64,000 nt of DNA from assembly GCF_041432775.1 (NCBI RefSeq), contig NZ_JAPWAG010000011.1, forward strand, positions 15,883 to 79,882. Direction: 5' to 3'. This stretch comes from Pauljensenia sp902373545. GTDB taxonomy: Bacteria; Actinomycetota; Actinomycetes; Actinomycetales; Actinomycetaceae. Positions 1-11,041 of this stretch are shown here, piece by piece (the stretch's first letter is position 1; each line of letters opens with the position of its first letter). A model generated the notes under the pieces. It had not been told where the DNA came from, did not search any database, and saw only the letters and a program-made list of their open reading frames with translations. The position numbers and the translations under genes were made by a program.

Positions 1-1
1 C

Positions 2-352
2 GCCCGCGTCGTCTGCCTGGCCGACGCTTCGCCCGAGAGCCAGGCGCTGCCCGACCCCGGTCCCTGGGCCGCGACGCTGGCCCGCGCCATCGTCGAGGTC
101 GTCACCGGAGCCCGGCAAGCGCCCCAACTGCGCCGCTGGCTCCTGCCCGACCTGTACACCGCCCTAGCAAACGTCCACCTCGCCCCCTGCGCCCGGGGCG
201 CCACCGCGATACACGTACGTGTGTGCTCCCTCGACACCGGGCACACGGAAGTCGCCGTCATCGTCGCCACGGCCGCACGCACCTTCGCGCTGGCCCTGCG
301 CCTTGAGGAATACCGGGGACGCTGGATGGCCACCGCCCTCGAGCTCGCCTAA
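2..352 (+). CDS. Rv3235-like (DUF6459-type) protein, 3' end only
   Basis: The reading frame is open from the left edge of the window to a TAA at 350-352, giving the last 116 residues. The visible part has the pattern of the actinobacterial Rv3235 family: a GARQAPQLRRWL helix, a DLYTALA segment, a central RVRVCSLDTGHTEVAVIV strand pair and a closing ALRLEEYRGRWMATALEL segment. Members are small proteins of unknown function, commonly encoded beside secA, as here (convergent). No catalytic motif, signal peptide or membrane segment is visible in the part seen. The start lies outside the window. Family assignment is from pattern recognition only. Confidence 0.75.
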   Translation, partial: ARVVCLADASPESQALPDPGPWAATLARAIVEVVTGARQAPQLRRWLLPDLYTALANVHLAPCARGATAIHVRVCSLDTGHTEVAVIVATAARTFALALRLEEYRGRWMATALELA

Positions 353-383
353 CGCGCTGATCGAGGCGCGAGCGCGCACAGAA

Positions 384-421
384 AACGGGTGAGGGGTTCT
401 CGATAGAACCCCTCACCCGTT
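384..421. terminator. Bidirectional terminator between Rv3235-like gene and secA
   Basis: A perfect 17-bp inverted repeat (384-400 and 405-421) with a 4-nt loop CGAT sits between two convergent genes. It is preceded by AAAA on the plus strand and can terminate transcription from both sides. Confidence 0.85.
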
Positions 422-432
422 ATCGCACACAG

Positions 433-3276
<2,844 letters not shown>

Positions 3277-3639
3277 GAATAGCTCCTGACGTCTATAGCC
3301 CGCTCCCTTGTAGAGCAAGCAGTCAAATCCACCCTTTAGTGTACGAACTAACCGGCCAAAGTGGAAACGCCCGCGCGAACATCGACACTTTTCCCGCGTG
3401 AGAGTACACACGAGGATAGGCCCGCGTCCATCCCCGCGCACCCCCGCGCCGTCCCAACCGTCCGCGTGTGCATCCCCGCGCATGCCCGCGCGCCCCATCC
3501 CGGGCCAAGACACGGGGGTTATAGGACATTTCGTGTTGCAGGGATCAGTCCCCCGCGTGGCGGACAGGCATAACCGGCTTCAAGGTGGCGCTGTTGGCCG
3601 TACAGGTGGATGCCTGGGCCCCTTTACTGCACAGGTTAA

Positions 3640-3687
3640 CCCGATAGGTGGAGCGTGGGCGGGGCTGCCCACGCTCCACCTATCGGG
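3640..3687. repeat. Perfect 21-bp hairpin in the hpf-secA gap
   Basis: Bases 3640-3660 and 3667-3687 are exact inverted repeats around a 6-nt loop GGGGCT. There is no T tract on either side. It could act as a back-up terminator for hpf transcripts or be the core of a palindromic mobile repeat. Confidence 0.7.
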
Positions 3688-3784
3688 CCCAGCTGTGCAT
3701 CATCGGGCTAGCACTGCCACATCTCGGGCCCAGGTGACACCGGCAGTCAGCACAGAACCACCCGCCCAGCGACAAGTCGTTCGA

Positions 3785-3897
3785 CCAACACGATTTGCCC
3801 ATCCTCATAGTTGGTCCCACTCAACTAAAACCCCGACTTTCCCGCACCAACACGCCGAAAAGTCACCCCACCAGCAACACGTAGTGTCCTATAACCC
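3785..3897 (+). repeat. Intergenic repeat, copy 1 (113 bp)
   Basis: First full copy of the direct repeat described for the hpf-secA gap. It opens with CCAACACGATTTGCCCATCC and ends with TGTCCTATAACCC. Its internal inverted repeats AGTTG/CAACT and GACTTT/AAAGTC are conserved in copy 2. Confidence 0.75.
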
Positions 3898-3980
3898 GCA
3901 GTATTCACAGGAACGAGGCGAACACGACCAACTAAAATCGTGACTTTCCCGCGCGACAAAGCCAAAAAGTCACCCTTCCA

Positions 3981-4093
3981 GCAACACGACTTGTCCATCC
4001 TCATAGTTGGTCCCAACCAACTAAAACACCGACTTTCCCGCACCAACACAACGAAAAGTCACCCCACCAGCAACACGTAGTGTCCTATAACCC
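3981..4093 (+). repeat. Intergenic repeat, copy 2 (113 bp)
   Basis: Second full copy, offset by 196 bp from copy 1. The central 60 bases, from GACTTTCCCGCACC to CCTATAACCC, differ from copy 1 at only a few positions. The AGTTGG/CCAACT stem is one pair longer than in copy 1. Confidence 0.75.
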
Positions 4094-4103
4094 AGACACG
4101 GAA

Positions 4104-4130
4104 GTGCCCCGGGCCCAAGGCCCGGGGCAC
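4104..4130 (-). terminator. Terminator downstream of hpf
   Basis: A 12-bp GC-only stem (4104-4115 with 4119-4130, loop CAA) lies 18 bp after the hpf stop codon. It lacks a long U tract, which is common for actinobacterial terminators. Confidence 0.75.
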
Positions 4131-4148
4131 AACCACATCAATGAACCG

Positions 4149-4796
4149 TCAGATCGTCGTGTTCAAACGAAGCACGCCGTACGTCCACCCGTGACGGTGG
4201 TAGACAACGCACGGCTGGTTCGTCTCCTTGTCGACGAAGAGGAAGAACGGGTGGCCGACCATCATCATCTGATCGAGGGCCTCGTCCACGCTCATCGGCG
4301 GAGCCTCGTGCACCTTCTGGCGCACGATAATCGGGGTATCGCCCCACTGCTCCTCGCGGGCCTCGCCGACCTTGAGGTCCTCAGCGCTACGCAGCGGCTT
4401 GGGGGCCTCGGGTTCGACATCGGCCACTTCTTCGACGACCGGTGCAACGTCGAGGATTTCAGCTTCGGCCAGGTCGCGTGGGTACCTGCGGCGGTGGTCC
4501 TTCACGCGATCACGCAGGCGACGTAGGCGCTCGTAGAGCTTACCGGCGGCAATGTCGACCGCGGCGTAGCGGTCAGCGGACTGAGCCTCAGCGCGGATGA
4601 TCGGTCCCTTGCCGTAGACGGTCAGCTCGATACGCTCAGCGGTGTCGGCCTGGCGGGGGTTACGTTCGTGAGTCAGCTCGACATCCACGCGCTGAGCACG
4701 CGGGTAGAACTGGGTGATCTTCGAAACCTTCTCCTCCACGTATGCGCGGAAATTCGGGTGAATCTCAGCATTACGTGCGACGACGGTGATGTCCAT
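4149..4796 (-). CDS. hpf: Ribosome hibernation-promoting factor, long form (HPF/RaiA)
   Basis: This 215-residue protein has the two-domain layout of long HPF. The N-terminal part (about 1-105, MDITVVARNAEIHPNF...) is the S30AE fold that binds the 30S subunit and blocks tRNA/mRNA sites. The C-terminal part (about 155-215, VRQKVHEAPPMSVDEALDQM ... HPFFLFVDKETNQ...GVLRLN) is the dimerisation domain that joins two 70S ribosomes into inactive 100S particles. ATG at 4796 is preceded by GGAGGG with six bases of spacing; an in-frame upstream extension is not needed. It lies between comF and secA as in many Actinobacteria. A 173-nt leader with a hairpin precedes it, suggesting separate, growth-phase-responsive transcription. 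Confidence 0.95.
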   Translation of the reverse strand: MDITVVARNAEIHPNFRAYVEEKVSKITQFYPRAQRVDVELTHERNPRQADTAERIELTVYGKGPIIRAEAQSADRYAAVDIAAGKLYERLRRLRDRVKDHRRRYPRDLAEAEILDVAPVVEEVADVEPEAPKPLRSAEDLKVGEAREEQWGDTPIIVRQKVHEAPPMSVDEALDQMMMVGHPFFLFVDKETNQPCVVYHRHGWTYGVLRLNTTI

Positions 4797-4969
4797 GTGT
4801 TCCCTCCATGGTGTGCGGCGGGCATCGTTGCCCGCGGGTAAGGATTGTTCGGTGCTCGTTGCCCGAACCGTGATCTGAGCTATCACCTCCCGCACTGACG
4901 TGCGAGGCATCTGCGCCTCTCACGCTATCGAAAGTCTGTAGCCACATCATAGCACGTCGGTGACCTACG
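4797..4969 (-). promoter_or_regulatory. hpf leader with -10-like box and hairpin
   Basis: In this gap the minus strand carries a TATGAT -10-like hexamer (plus 4946-4951) and, further down the leader, an imperfect stem CCTCGCAC-GTCA-GTGCGGGAGG (plus 4887-4908). A convincing -35 was not identified. The assignment as hpf promoter is inference. Confidence 0.45.
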
Positions 4970-5713
4970 TCATGAGATAAGCCCAGGTCGGCACAGCGCC
5001 GCCACCCCATCAAGGCGCCCCAACACGCGCTCCATCTCCCGAATCGTCGCCCCCGTCGTCACCACGTCATCCACCGCCACAACCAGCACGCCCGCGGGCA
5101 CCTCAGCCCGCGGGCGCATCGACCCCATGCGCCCCACGACACGCGCCGCCCCCGCCTTGCCCGACTGTGACCCCGCCCCCACGCGCAAGGCCAACACGTC
5201 CACCACGCACGCGCGCACACCCGGAGCGGCCGATGCCAACCCCCGCGCAACCCCGCGCGCCAGCGGCAACGCCACCGAACGCCCCCGCAGGCGCCTGCGC
5301 CACGACGAAGGCGCGGGCACAACCCACACGGTCACCGCCTCCCCGGCTGCGCACACCCTCCCGGTCACACCGCCCACCCTCCCGGGGGGCGACCCCACCG
5401 GAGCCACCACCTCCCGCAGGGATGTGCCCAGGGCGGCCCCGGCCTCGTCCAGGAAGTCAGACACGTCGGTGCGCGCCGCGTGCTTGGCGGTCAGAACAAT
5501 GCGGCGCAAGGGGCCCGAATAGTCGCCCAACACGACCCCGGGGATCGGCCCTCGCGCCCCATCGACCGCGGTCGGCAGCGCGGGTGCGGCGGCCAGCGAG
5601 CGGCAGGAGGGACACAGGACCTCGTCCCACGCCAGGCACCCGGCGCACTGGACCGGCAACAGCGCACCCCACAGCCCATCGACGAGGCCACCGAGTCGGC
5701 GCGCGCCAGCCAC
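4970..5713 (-). CDS. comF: ComF family amidophosphoribosyltransferase-fold protein
   Basis: The 247-residue product has the ComF layout: an N-terminal Cys-rich segment (CAGC...LCPSC, a probable zinc site) and a C-terminal type I phosphoribosyltransferase fold ending in the PRPP-binding loop VVAVDDVVTTGATI. ComF proteins are needed for DNA uptake in naturally competent bacteria, but the gene is kept in many non-competent Actinobacteria beside lpqB. GTG at 5713 is preferred because it begins 5 bases after the lpqB stop with GGGG upstream. A GTG at 5767 would overlap lpqB by 49 bases. The region encoding DEAGA contains the over-represented word GCCCCGGCCTCGT at 5436-5448. Confidence 0.85.
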   Translation of the reverse strand: MAGARRLGGLVDGLWGALLPVQCAGCLAWDEVLCPSCRSLAAAPALPTAVDGARGPIPGVVLGDYSGPLRRIVLTAKHAARTDVSDFLDEAGAALGTSLREVVAPVGSPPGRVGGVTGRVCAAGEAVTVWVVPAPSSWRRRLRGRSVALPLARGVARGLASAAPGVRACVVDVLALRVGAGSQSGKAGAARVVGRMGSMRPRAEVPAGVLVVAVDDVVTTGATIREMERVLGRLDGVAALCRPGLIS

Positions 5714-5718
5714 CGGTC

Positions 5719-7365
5719 TTACCCCGCGTAGCGCGCCGACGTCACGTCCGCCGCACTGTTTTGCCACAGGGCACCCGAGCGCATGAGCACCTGAGACTTA
5801 CCCGCATCGTCAGTCCCCACGATAACGACCGAGGCCGAGGACGCCCCCGCGCTCATCGACGTCACGTGCACCGGCAGCGGAACGCTGGAGGGCAGCCCAC
5901 CCAGCGACATCGTCACGAGGTGATCGGACTCCCCCTGCGAGCCCCGCGTGGCCAGCGCGATCCCCGTCGACGTCATCCACGACCCGTCGATGACACTGCC
6001 GTCCAGAGGCACCTGTTCCAGCGAACGCACGGCGAGCGGTCGCCCGCTCAGGCCACGCTCCACGACGCCCACCCACGCGCTGGGGGTGGACCCGCGGATG
6101 ACGAGAGCGCGCGCGCCGTCGGGGGAGATACGAACCGCGTGGATCTCGCCCGCGCTGTCGGATTCGACGCCGACGCTGAAGGCACCGTCCGCTCCCCCGC
6201 CCACGCTGAGCCACGAAGCGGAGGTGGCGGGCCCCCACACCCACCCGTAGCGGTCAATGGAGGGCCCGAGCGCGGCCTGGCCTGGCAGGAACGCCACCGA
6301 CGTGCCGTTCTTTTCGGCGTAGACGCCGTCGACCCCGCTCCACGCCACGAGGCTGGAATCCACCGGCGAGGCCGTCGGATTCGACGCGTCCGTCGCCGAG
6401 GCGCGCGCGGCGAAGCCCGAGGAGGATACAATCCCCACCCCCGAAGGCCCCGCTCCCACGAGCGCGTCAAGCGAATACTGAGGCGGCGGAGGAACGATCT
6501 CCATGTCCAGAGACTCCCCCGACAGGCTCACGCTCACCGACGAGACGTCAGCGGCCTGCTTGAGGGTGCGCGTCAGCTCCCACGCCAGGCTCGCGCGCGC
6601 CCCCTCACCCGGGGGCATCGTCGCGTTGAGTTCCACGCGTGCGACGCCGTCGGCGACCTCAACCCCGTGGGAGGGCAGCGTCGTGCCCGCCGGGATGGCG
6701 TTGGAAACGGCGGTTTCGAGGGCGGGGCGCGGTCCCGCGACGAGTCCGGTCAGCAGATGGGAAGCCAGGCGCCTCGTCGGATACCAGCGCGGGTCAGGCA
6801 CCAGGTCCGTCCCGTCAGTCGTCGGGAAATACAGGTGCGCCAGCGTGTACGAGGCCGTCAGGGCCGCCTGGCTGATGAGGATCATGTTGTCGGGGGCGTC
6901 GATACGCCACTGCCCCTCCTCGCGCACCAGCGTCAGGCTGCGCGTGACGACGGAGGCGTTTGAGCGCGTGAGCACGCCCGTCGCGTCGATGCTGGCCACT
7001 CCCAGGACCGAGACGGTGACCTCCGCCTGCGCGGCGTTTTCCGTCCCCGCGCTGACCGAAGGGGCCGTATCCGTGTCGTAGACGAGGATCTCCGCCTCGG
7101 GTTGCCAGGAGCGCGCCGAGGCGCTGGTCAAGAACAGACGGGCCGTCGCGTAGTCGTCCTGGGGTCCCGCCGCGCAGGCGAGCAGGAAGTCCGAGACGAG
7201 GGTCGAGGCGTCGGAGCCGTCCAAGGGTCCCTCTGCCGAGAACTGGATGCCGGACCCTTCGCGCGCGGGAGCGTCGAAGGGTGCCGGAGCCGAGGAACGG
7301 GGCAGGGATGCGCAACCAGCGAGCGCCAGGCACGCGCAGGCTGCCAGGGCGAGGAGTCGTCTCAT
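5719..7365 (-). CDS. lpqB: Lipoprotein LpqB (MtrAB-associated, GerMN domain)
   Basis: LpqB is an outer-leaflet lipoprotein that modulates the sensor kinase MtrB. The 548-residue product begins with a lipoprotein signal peptide and lipobox LAGC, with the acylated Cys at residue 18. An LpqB N-terminal domain follows, then a GerMN domain around residues 195-300 (YPTRRLASHLLTGLVAG ... VEVADGVARVELNATM), then a C-terminal beta-propeller-like region to the end. The ATG at 7365 overlaps the mtrB stop in ATGA and has GGGAGGA upstream, so an upstream in-frame GTG is less likely. Gene order mtrA-mtrB-lpqB is the conserved actinobacterial arrangement. Confidence 0.93.
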   Translation of the reverse strand: MRRLLALAACACLALAGCASLPRSSAPAPFDAPAREGSGIQFSAEGPLDGSDASTLVSDFLLACAAGPQDDYATARLFLTSASARSWQPEAEILVYDTDTAPSVSAGTENAAQAEVTVSVLGVASIDATGVLTRSNASVVTRSLTLVREEGQWRIDAPDNMILISQAALTASYTLAHLYFPTTDGTDLVPDPRWYPTRRLASHLLTGLVAGPRPALETAVSNAIPAGTTLPSHGVEVADGVARVELNATMPPGEGARASLAWELTRTLKQAADVSSVSVSLSGESLDMEIVPPPPQYSLDALVGAGPSGVGIVSSSGFAARASATDASNPTASPVDSSLVAWSGVDGVYAEKNGTSVAFLPGQAALGPSIDRYGWVWGPATSASWLSVGGGADGAFSVGVESDSAGEIHAVRISPDGARALVIRGSTPSAWVGVVERGLSGRPLAVRSLEQVPLDGSVIDGSWMTSTGIALATRGSQGESDHLVTMSLGGLPSSVPLPVHVTSMSAGASSASVVIVGTDDAGKSQVLMRSGALWQNSAADVTSARYAG

Positions 7366-8969
7366 TCGTCCTCCCACAGGGCCAGGGGCCAGGTGGCGAT
7401 CTCGTCACCCGGGTGCTTGGGCAGGGTCATGAGGAACGAGGCCCCCTTGCCGGGTTCTCCGTATGCCTGGAGGCGCCCGCCGTGAATCGCCACGTCCTCG
7501 GTCGCGATTGCTAGGCCCAGGCCGGTGCCGCCGGTCGTGCGCGCTCGGGCGGTGTCCGCGCGATAGAAGCGGTCGAAGACGTGGTCGGCGACCTCCTGGG
7601 TCATGCCCACGCCCCGGTCGCGCACCCGGCAGGCCACGTCGGTGTCAGTGCTGGCGACCTGAATCGTCACGTCCGTGCCGTCGGCGTGCTCGATCGCGTT
7701 GACGACCAGGTTGCGGATGACGCGCTCGATGCGGCGTTCATCGATCTCGGCGGCCACGCGTTCGGGGGCCTTGACGACCACGGTGACGCCCTGGCGCTGC
7801 GCGAGCTCCGTGCACCCCTCGACGACGCGCGTGATGATGGGCCGCAGGTCGTGTTCTTCGGCGTCCAGCAGGGCGCTGGCCGCGTCGTAGCGTGAGATTT
7901 CGAGCAGGTCAGCCAGCATCTGCTCCATGCGTTCGGTCTGGTCGTGCAGAAGTTCGGCGGAGCGGCGCGCGTGCGGGGGCAGGTCCTCTCGGTTGTCCCA
8001 CACGATCTCGTCGGCCATGCGGATCGTGGTCAGCGGGGTACGCAGCTCGTGGGAGACGTCCGACACGAAGCGTTGCTGGAGCTTGGCCAGTTCGTCGTAG
8101 CGCGAGATCGTGTCCTGCAGGGAGGAGGTCATCGCGTTGAAGGCGCGCCCCAGGGCCGCCATCTCGTCGGCCCCGTGCACCTCGACGCGCACGTCCAGGT
8201 CGCCCTCCGCGGCCTTCGTCGCCGCGCTCACGGTCAGGCGCACCGGCAGCAGGAGGCGGTGCAGCAGAGCGAACACGCCGATGGGCAGCGCGAGGATAAT
8301 CGGCAGCGACGACAGGGCGAGCACGCGCAGCACGACGTCCACCTGGCTCTGATCGGCCTCCAGGGAGTACAGGATGTAGAGCTCGTGGGTTCCTGCGCGC
8401 GGCAGCTGCACCTGCGTGCCCACGAGGATCCCGGGCGCTTCCCTGTCGGAGTCGGACGCCCGGATTCCAACGGACTGCCACTGAGCGCCGCCCCCGGCCA
8501 CGGCCTCGCGCATCTCGGCGGTGACGAGGCCGCGCATCTGCTCGTCCTCGATCTGGTTGATGCGCAGCGTGGCAGTCGTCCCCTCCGAGCGAAGGAGCGC
8601 GACGTTGGTAGCACCGGCGCCGGCCGCGGATGCCTTGAGCGAGGCCAGGGCACCGCGCGCGGACTCCTGGACTTGGTCGGGGGACGTGGCCGTCGAGGAG
8701 GAGAACACCGATTGCGCGGCGGAAAAACGCAGCGATGCGTCAGCCAGGATCGCGTCGCGGCGAGTTTCAAACATGGACGCGCGCAACTGCGAGGCGACGA
8801 TGATGCCGAAGACAAGAAGAATACCCAGCGCGGCGGCGGTGATGGCCAGGGCGAGCTTGGCCGACAGGGAGTGGCGGATGCGGTGGACCAACTGCGTGGA
8901 GCGCAGCGATCTCCACGGCCTCGAGGAGGTGACGGTGCGAACGAAGCGCCCCGCGCGGTGGCTACGCAC
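7362..8969 (-). CDS. mtrB: Sensor histidine kinase MtrB
   Basis: MtrB phosphorylates MtrA and controls cell-wall hydrolase and division genes. After a basic N-terminal tail there is a membrane segment (LALAITAAALGILLVFGIIV), an extracytoplasmic domain, a second membrane segment (LPIILALPIGVFALL), a HAMP linker, the dimerisation helix with phosphoacceptor His in SHELRTPL, and the ATPase domain with N box NLVVNAIEH, DRGVGM and GGTGLGLAIA. The start is uncertain: GTG 8969 overlaps the mtrA stop by 8 bases, while GTG 8981 and 9038 are also in frame. None has a strong ribosome site. It is translated with mtrA upstream and lpqB downstream (ATGA overlap). Confidence 0.93.
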   Translation of the reverse strand: MRSHRAGRFVRTVTSSRPWRSLRSTQLVHRIRHSLSAKLALAITAAALGILLVFGIIVASQLRASMFETRRDAILADASLRFSAAQSVFSSSTATSPDQVQESARGALASLKASAAGAGATNVALLRSEGTTATLRINQIEDEQMRGLVTAEMREAVAGGGAQWQSVGIRASDSDREAPGILVGTQVQLPRAGTHELYILYSLEADQSQVDVVLRVLALSSLPIILALPIGVFALLHRLLLPVRLTVSAATKAAEGDLDVRVEVHGADEMAALGRAFNAMTSSLQDTISRYDELAKLQQRFVSDVSHELRTPLTTIRMADEIVWDNREDLPPHARRSAELLHDQTERMEQMLADLLEISRYDAASALLDAEEHDLRPIITRVVEGCTELAQRQGVTVVVKAPERVAAEIDERRIERVIRNLVVNAIEHADGTDVTIQVASTDTDVACRVRDRGVGMTQEVADHVFDRFYRADTARARTTGGTGLGLAIATEDVAIHGGRLQAYGEPGKGASFLMTLPKHPGDEIATWPLALWEDE

Positions 8970-9645
8970 CCGCGCCGGCACGGTACCCAACCCCGCGGAC
9001 GGTGACGACCAGCTCGGGCTTTTCCGGGTCGCGTTCAATCTTGGAACGCAGACGCTGCACGTGAACGTTCACCAGTCGCGTGTCGGCGGCGTGGCGGTAG
9101 CCCCACACCTGCTCGAGCAGCTCCTCGCGAGAAAAAACCTTCCAGGGCGCACGCGCGAGCGTGGCCAGCAGGTCGAACTCGAGGGGCGTCAGCGCAATGA
9201 CGCGACCGCCGCGTTTCACGATGTGGCCAGCGACGTCGATCGTGAGGTCCTGGAGCGTGAGCCCCTCGTCGGTCTGGGAGTCCTCACGCCCACGCAGGCG
9301 AGCGCGCACGCGCGCCACCAGCTCCTTGGGCTTGAAGGGCTTGGGCACGTAGTCGTCCGCTCCGGCCTCGAGTCCGGTGACTACATCGGAGGTGTCAGAA
9401 CGAGCGGTCAACATTACGATCGGAGCGTCGGAGACTCGACGGATCGCCCGACACACGTCGAAACCATCCATCCCGGGCAGCATGACGTCCAGGAGAACAA
9501 GGTCAGGATTATGTTCCTGAAAGTGAGCAAGCGCTTGTGATCCGTCGGAACAAAAGACAACACGGAAGCCCTCGTTCTCGAGGACGATGCCGATCATCTC
9601 GGCCAGGGCGACGTCGTCGTCGACGACGAGGATGCGCGAACTCAT
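8962..9645 (-). CDS. mtrA: Response regulator MtrA
   Basis: This 227-residue OmpR-family regulator is near-canonical for MtrA. The receiver domain has the acidic triad VVDDD (9-11), phosphoacceptor Asp53 in LVLLDVMLPGMDG, and the conserved Lys in DDYVPKPF. The C-terminal winged helix carries LTPLEFDLLATLARAPWKVFSREELLEQVWGY and RLRSKIERD. MtrA is usually essential in Actinobacteria and regulates cell-wall remodelling, division and osmotic response. It is the first gene of the mtrA-mtrB-lpqB operon, with a 142-bp divergent promoter region toward the membrane-protein gene at 9788. Confidence 0.97.
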   Translation of the reverse strand: MSSRILVVDDDVALAEMIGIVLENEGFRVVFCSDGSQALAHFQEHNPDLVLLDVMLPGMDGFDVCRAIRRVSDAPIVMLTARSDTSDVVTGLEAGADDYVPKPFKPKELVARVRARLRGREDSQTDEGLTLQDLTIDVAGHIVKRGGRVIALTPLEFDLLATLARAPWKVFSREELLEQVWGYRHAADTRLVNVHVQRLRSKIERDPEKPELVVTVRGVGYRAGAGA

Positions 9646-9787
9646 ATCCCGATAGTGTCACGAAATCGTCACGGATGCGAGACATTGCCACGGCAATGAT
9701 CGTTTTTCTAACTGATATGAGGTTTCGCTGTGCCCCCTCCTATGGCAGGATTGAGACCAGCACAACACAGGCAACCTGGAGGTACTG

Positions 9788-11029
9788 ATGAGTTCCCCGT
9801 GGACCTCACCCGATCCCACCCAGTCTGACAACCAGGCAGGGCAGGAGGCGCACAGCTCTCAGCCCGGCTATGCGTCCCCCGCCGCGGGTACGGCCTACAC
9901 CGCCCCCGGAACCCAATCCGGCTACACCGCCCCAGGACCCGGACCCGGCTACACCGCCCCAGGACCCGGACCCGGCTACACCGCAGCGGCCAACAGCGCG
10001 CCAGACGCCTCTGGCTACAGTCAAGGCGCCGCGTGGGGGTGGGCTCCCAAACCGGGCATCATCCCACTGCGCCCGCTGGTCGTTGGAGACCTATTGAAGG
10101 GGTCTTTTAGCGCCTTGCGCAAGAACCCGGCGGTACTCTTCGGATCCACGCTGATCGTCATGTCCGGCGTGGCGCTCGCAAGCGGCGCACTCGTCGCGGT
10201 TCCATTCTTTGGCCTTTCCTCGATGGGAGACACTCTGTCAGATCCGCAGGCGACTGCAGATTCTCTGGGTGATTCATTCACCCTGTGGTTCATCGGGATC
10301 GTGCTTGGTTACGTCGGCCTGCTCGCTCTGTCTGGTCTCGGAGGCGTACTGCTCGACGGAGTCCTGGCCTCGGCTGTATCCCAGTTGGTCATCGGAAAAA
10401 AGGCCACGTTCCGCGAGGCGTGGGCGCAGGTCAAGCCTCGACTGCTGGCCATGGTAGGAACCGCGCTCCTCCTGATGCTGATCGTCGGAGCGCCTCTCAT
10501 GCTCTGGGCGGCAGTCTTCATCGCCACGTTTTTCGCTTATTACGCCGTAAGCTCCGAGACCGTCATCAATACTGTCTTTGCCGAACTCGCCCTCCTGTTC
10601 CCCGTTTCACTCGGGTGTTTCGCGCTGGCCGTTCGTTGTTTGTACGCCCCGATCTGCGTGGTTCTTGAGCAGCGACGACCCGTTGAGGCCATCAAACGTT
10701 CGTGGGCGCTGACCAGGGGGACGTTCTGGTTGACGTTCGGACGACTGTTCCTCATCTCTTTCATCACCAGCTTCATTGCTGGCATGATCAATCAGGTGCT
10801 CGGCAGCGTCTTGTCGATCGTCATGTTCGCAACCATCGATCCATCGGCGCAAAATCCCTTTGGCTCGACCTCGTTCATCGCCTCGGCCGCCCTCTTGGTA
10901 GGCATCCAGACGCTGTCGTATGCGCTGATCGTCCCGATCACCTCGGCCTATCAGACTCTCATGTACGTCGACGAGAGGATCCGCAGAGAAAACTTCGCCA
11001 TCATTCTGGCCCAGGCAAGCCAGGCGTAG
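9788..11029 (+). CDS. Multi-pass membrane protein with Gly/Pro/Tyr-rich cytoplasmic tail
   Basis: This 413-residue protein starts with a low-complexity tail (about 1-75) containing GYTAPGPGP repeats encoded by a 27-bp tandem repeat. A membrane domain of six or so hydrophobic helices follows, with the LEQRRPVEAIKRSWALTRG loop. That loop and the even spacing of helices recall the membrane domain found in glycerophosphodiester phosphodiesterase-associated membrane proteins; no catalytic phosphodiesterase domain is present. ATG 9788 has GGAGG seven bases upstream. It starts a five-gene run with DUF4129, DUF4350, moxR and DUF58 genes, so it probably belongs to the MoxR-associated membrane module. 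The substrate or role is unknown. Confidence 0.75.
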   Translation: MSSPWTSPDPTQSDNQAGQEAHSSQPGYASPAAGTAYTAPGTQSGYTAPGPGPGYTAPGPGPGYTAAANSAPDASGYSQGAAWGWAPKPGIIPLRPLVVGDLLKGSFSALRKNPAVLFGSTLIVMSGVALASGALVAVPFFGLSSMGDTLSDPQATADSLGDSFTLWFIGIVLGYVGLLALSGLGGVLLDGVLASAVSQLVIGKKATFREAWAQVKPRLLAMVGTALLLMLIVGAPLMLWAAVFIATFFAYYAVSSETVINTVFAELALLFPVSLGCFALAVRCLYAPICVVLEQRRPVEAIKRSWALTRGTFWLTFGRLFLISFITSFIAGMINQVLGSVLSIVMFATIDPSAQNPFGSTSFIASAALLVGIQTLSYALIVPITSAYQTLMYVDERIRRENFAIILAQASQA

Positions 11030-11041
11030 GCGGTGGCTACC

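Larger units (their letters stand above)
3277..4103. repeat. Repeat-rich intergenic region between hpf and secA
   Basis: No gene is supported in this stretch. It holds a 113-bp direct repeat (3785-3897 and 3981-4093, exactly 196 bp apart), a third partial copy near 3937-3992, and an inverted copy of the repeat's outer end near 3519-3545. Each full copy ends in GCAACACGTAGTGTCCTATA followed by ACCC. Each also contains two small hairpins: AGTTGG...CCAACT and GACTTT...AAAGTC. A 21-bp perfect stem lies at 3640-3687. Inverted outer ends and internal repeats suggest remnants of a small non-autonomous mobile element, but no transposase was found. The region near 3277-3350 should also hold the secA promoter; a TACACT -10-like box (minus strand, 3338-3343) is a weak candidate. 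Confidence 0.7.

Noticed and set aside
4970..5713. comF taken as proof of natural competence
   Set aside because: ComF is retained in many non-competent Actinobacteria. Other uptake genes are not in this window, so it was not used as positive evidence.
5167..6963. A 598-codon plus-strand open frame opposite comF and lpqB
   Set aside because: Arg/Pro-rich shadow of two well-supported minus-strand genes, with no ribosome site or homologous motif.
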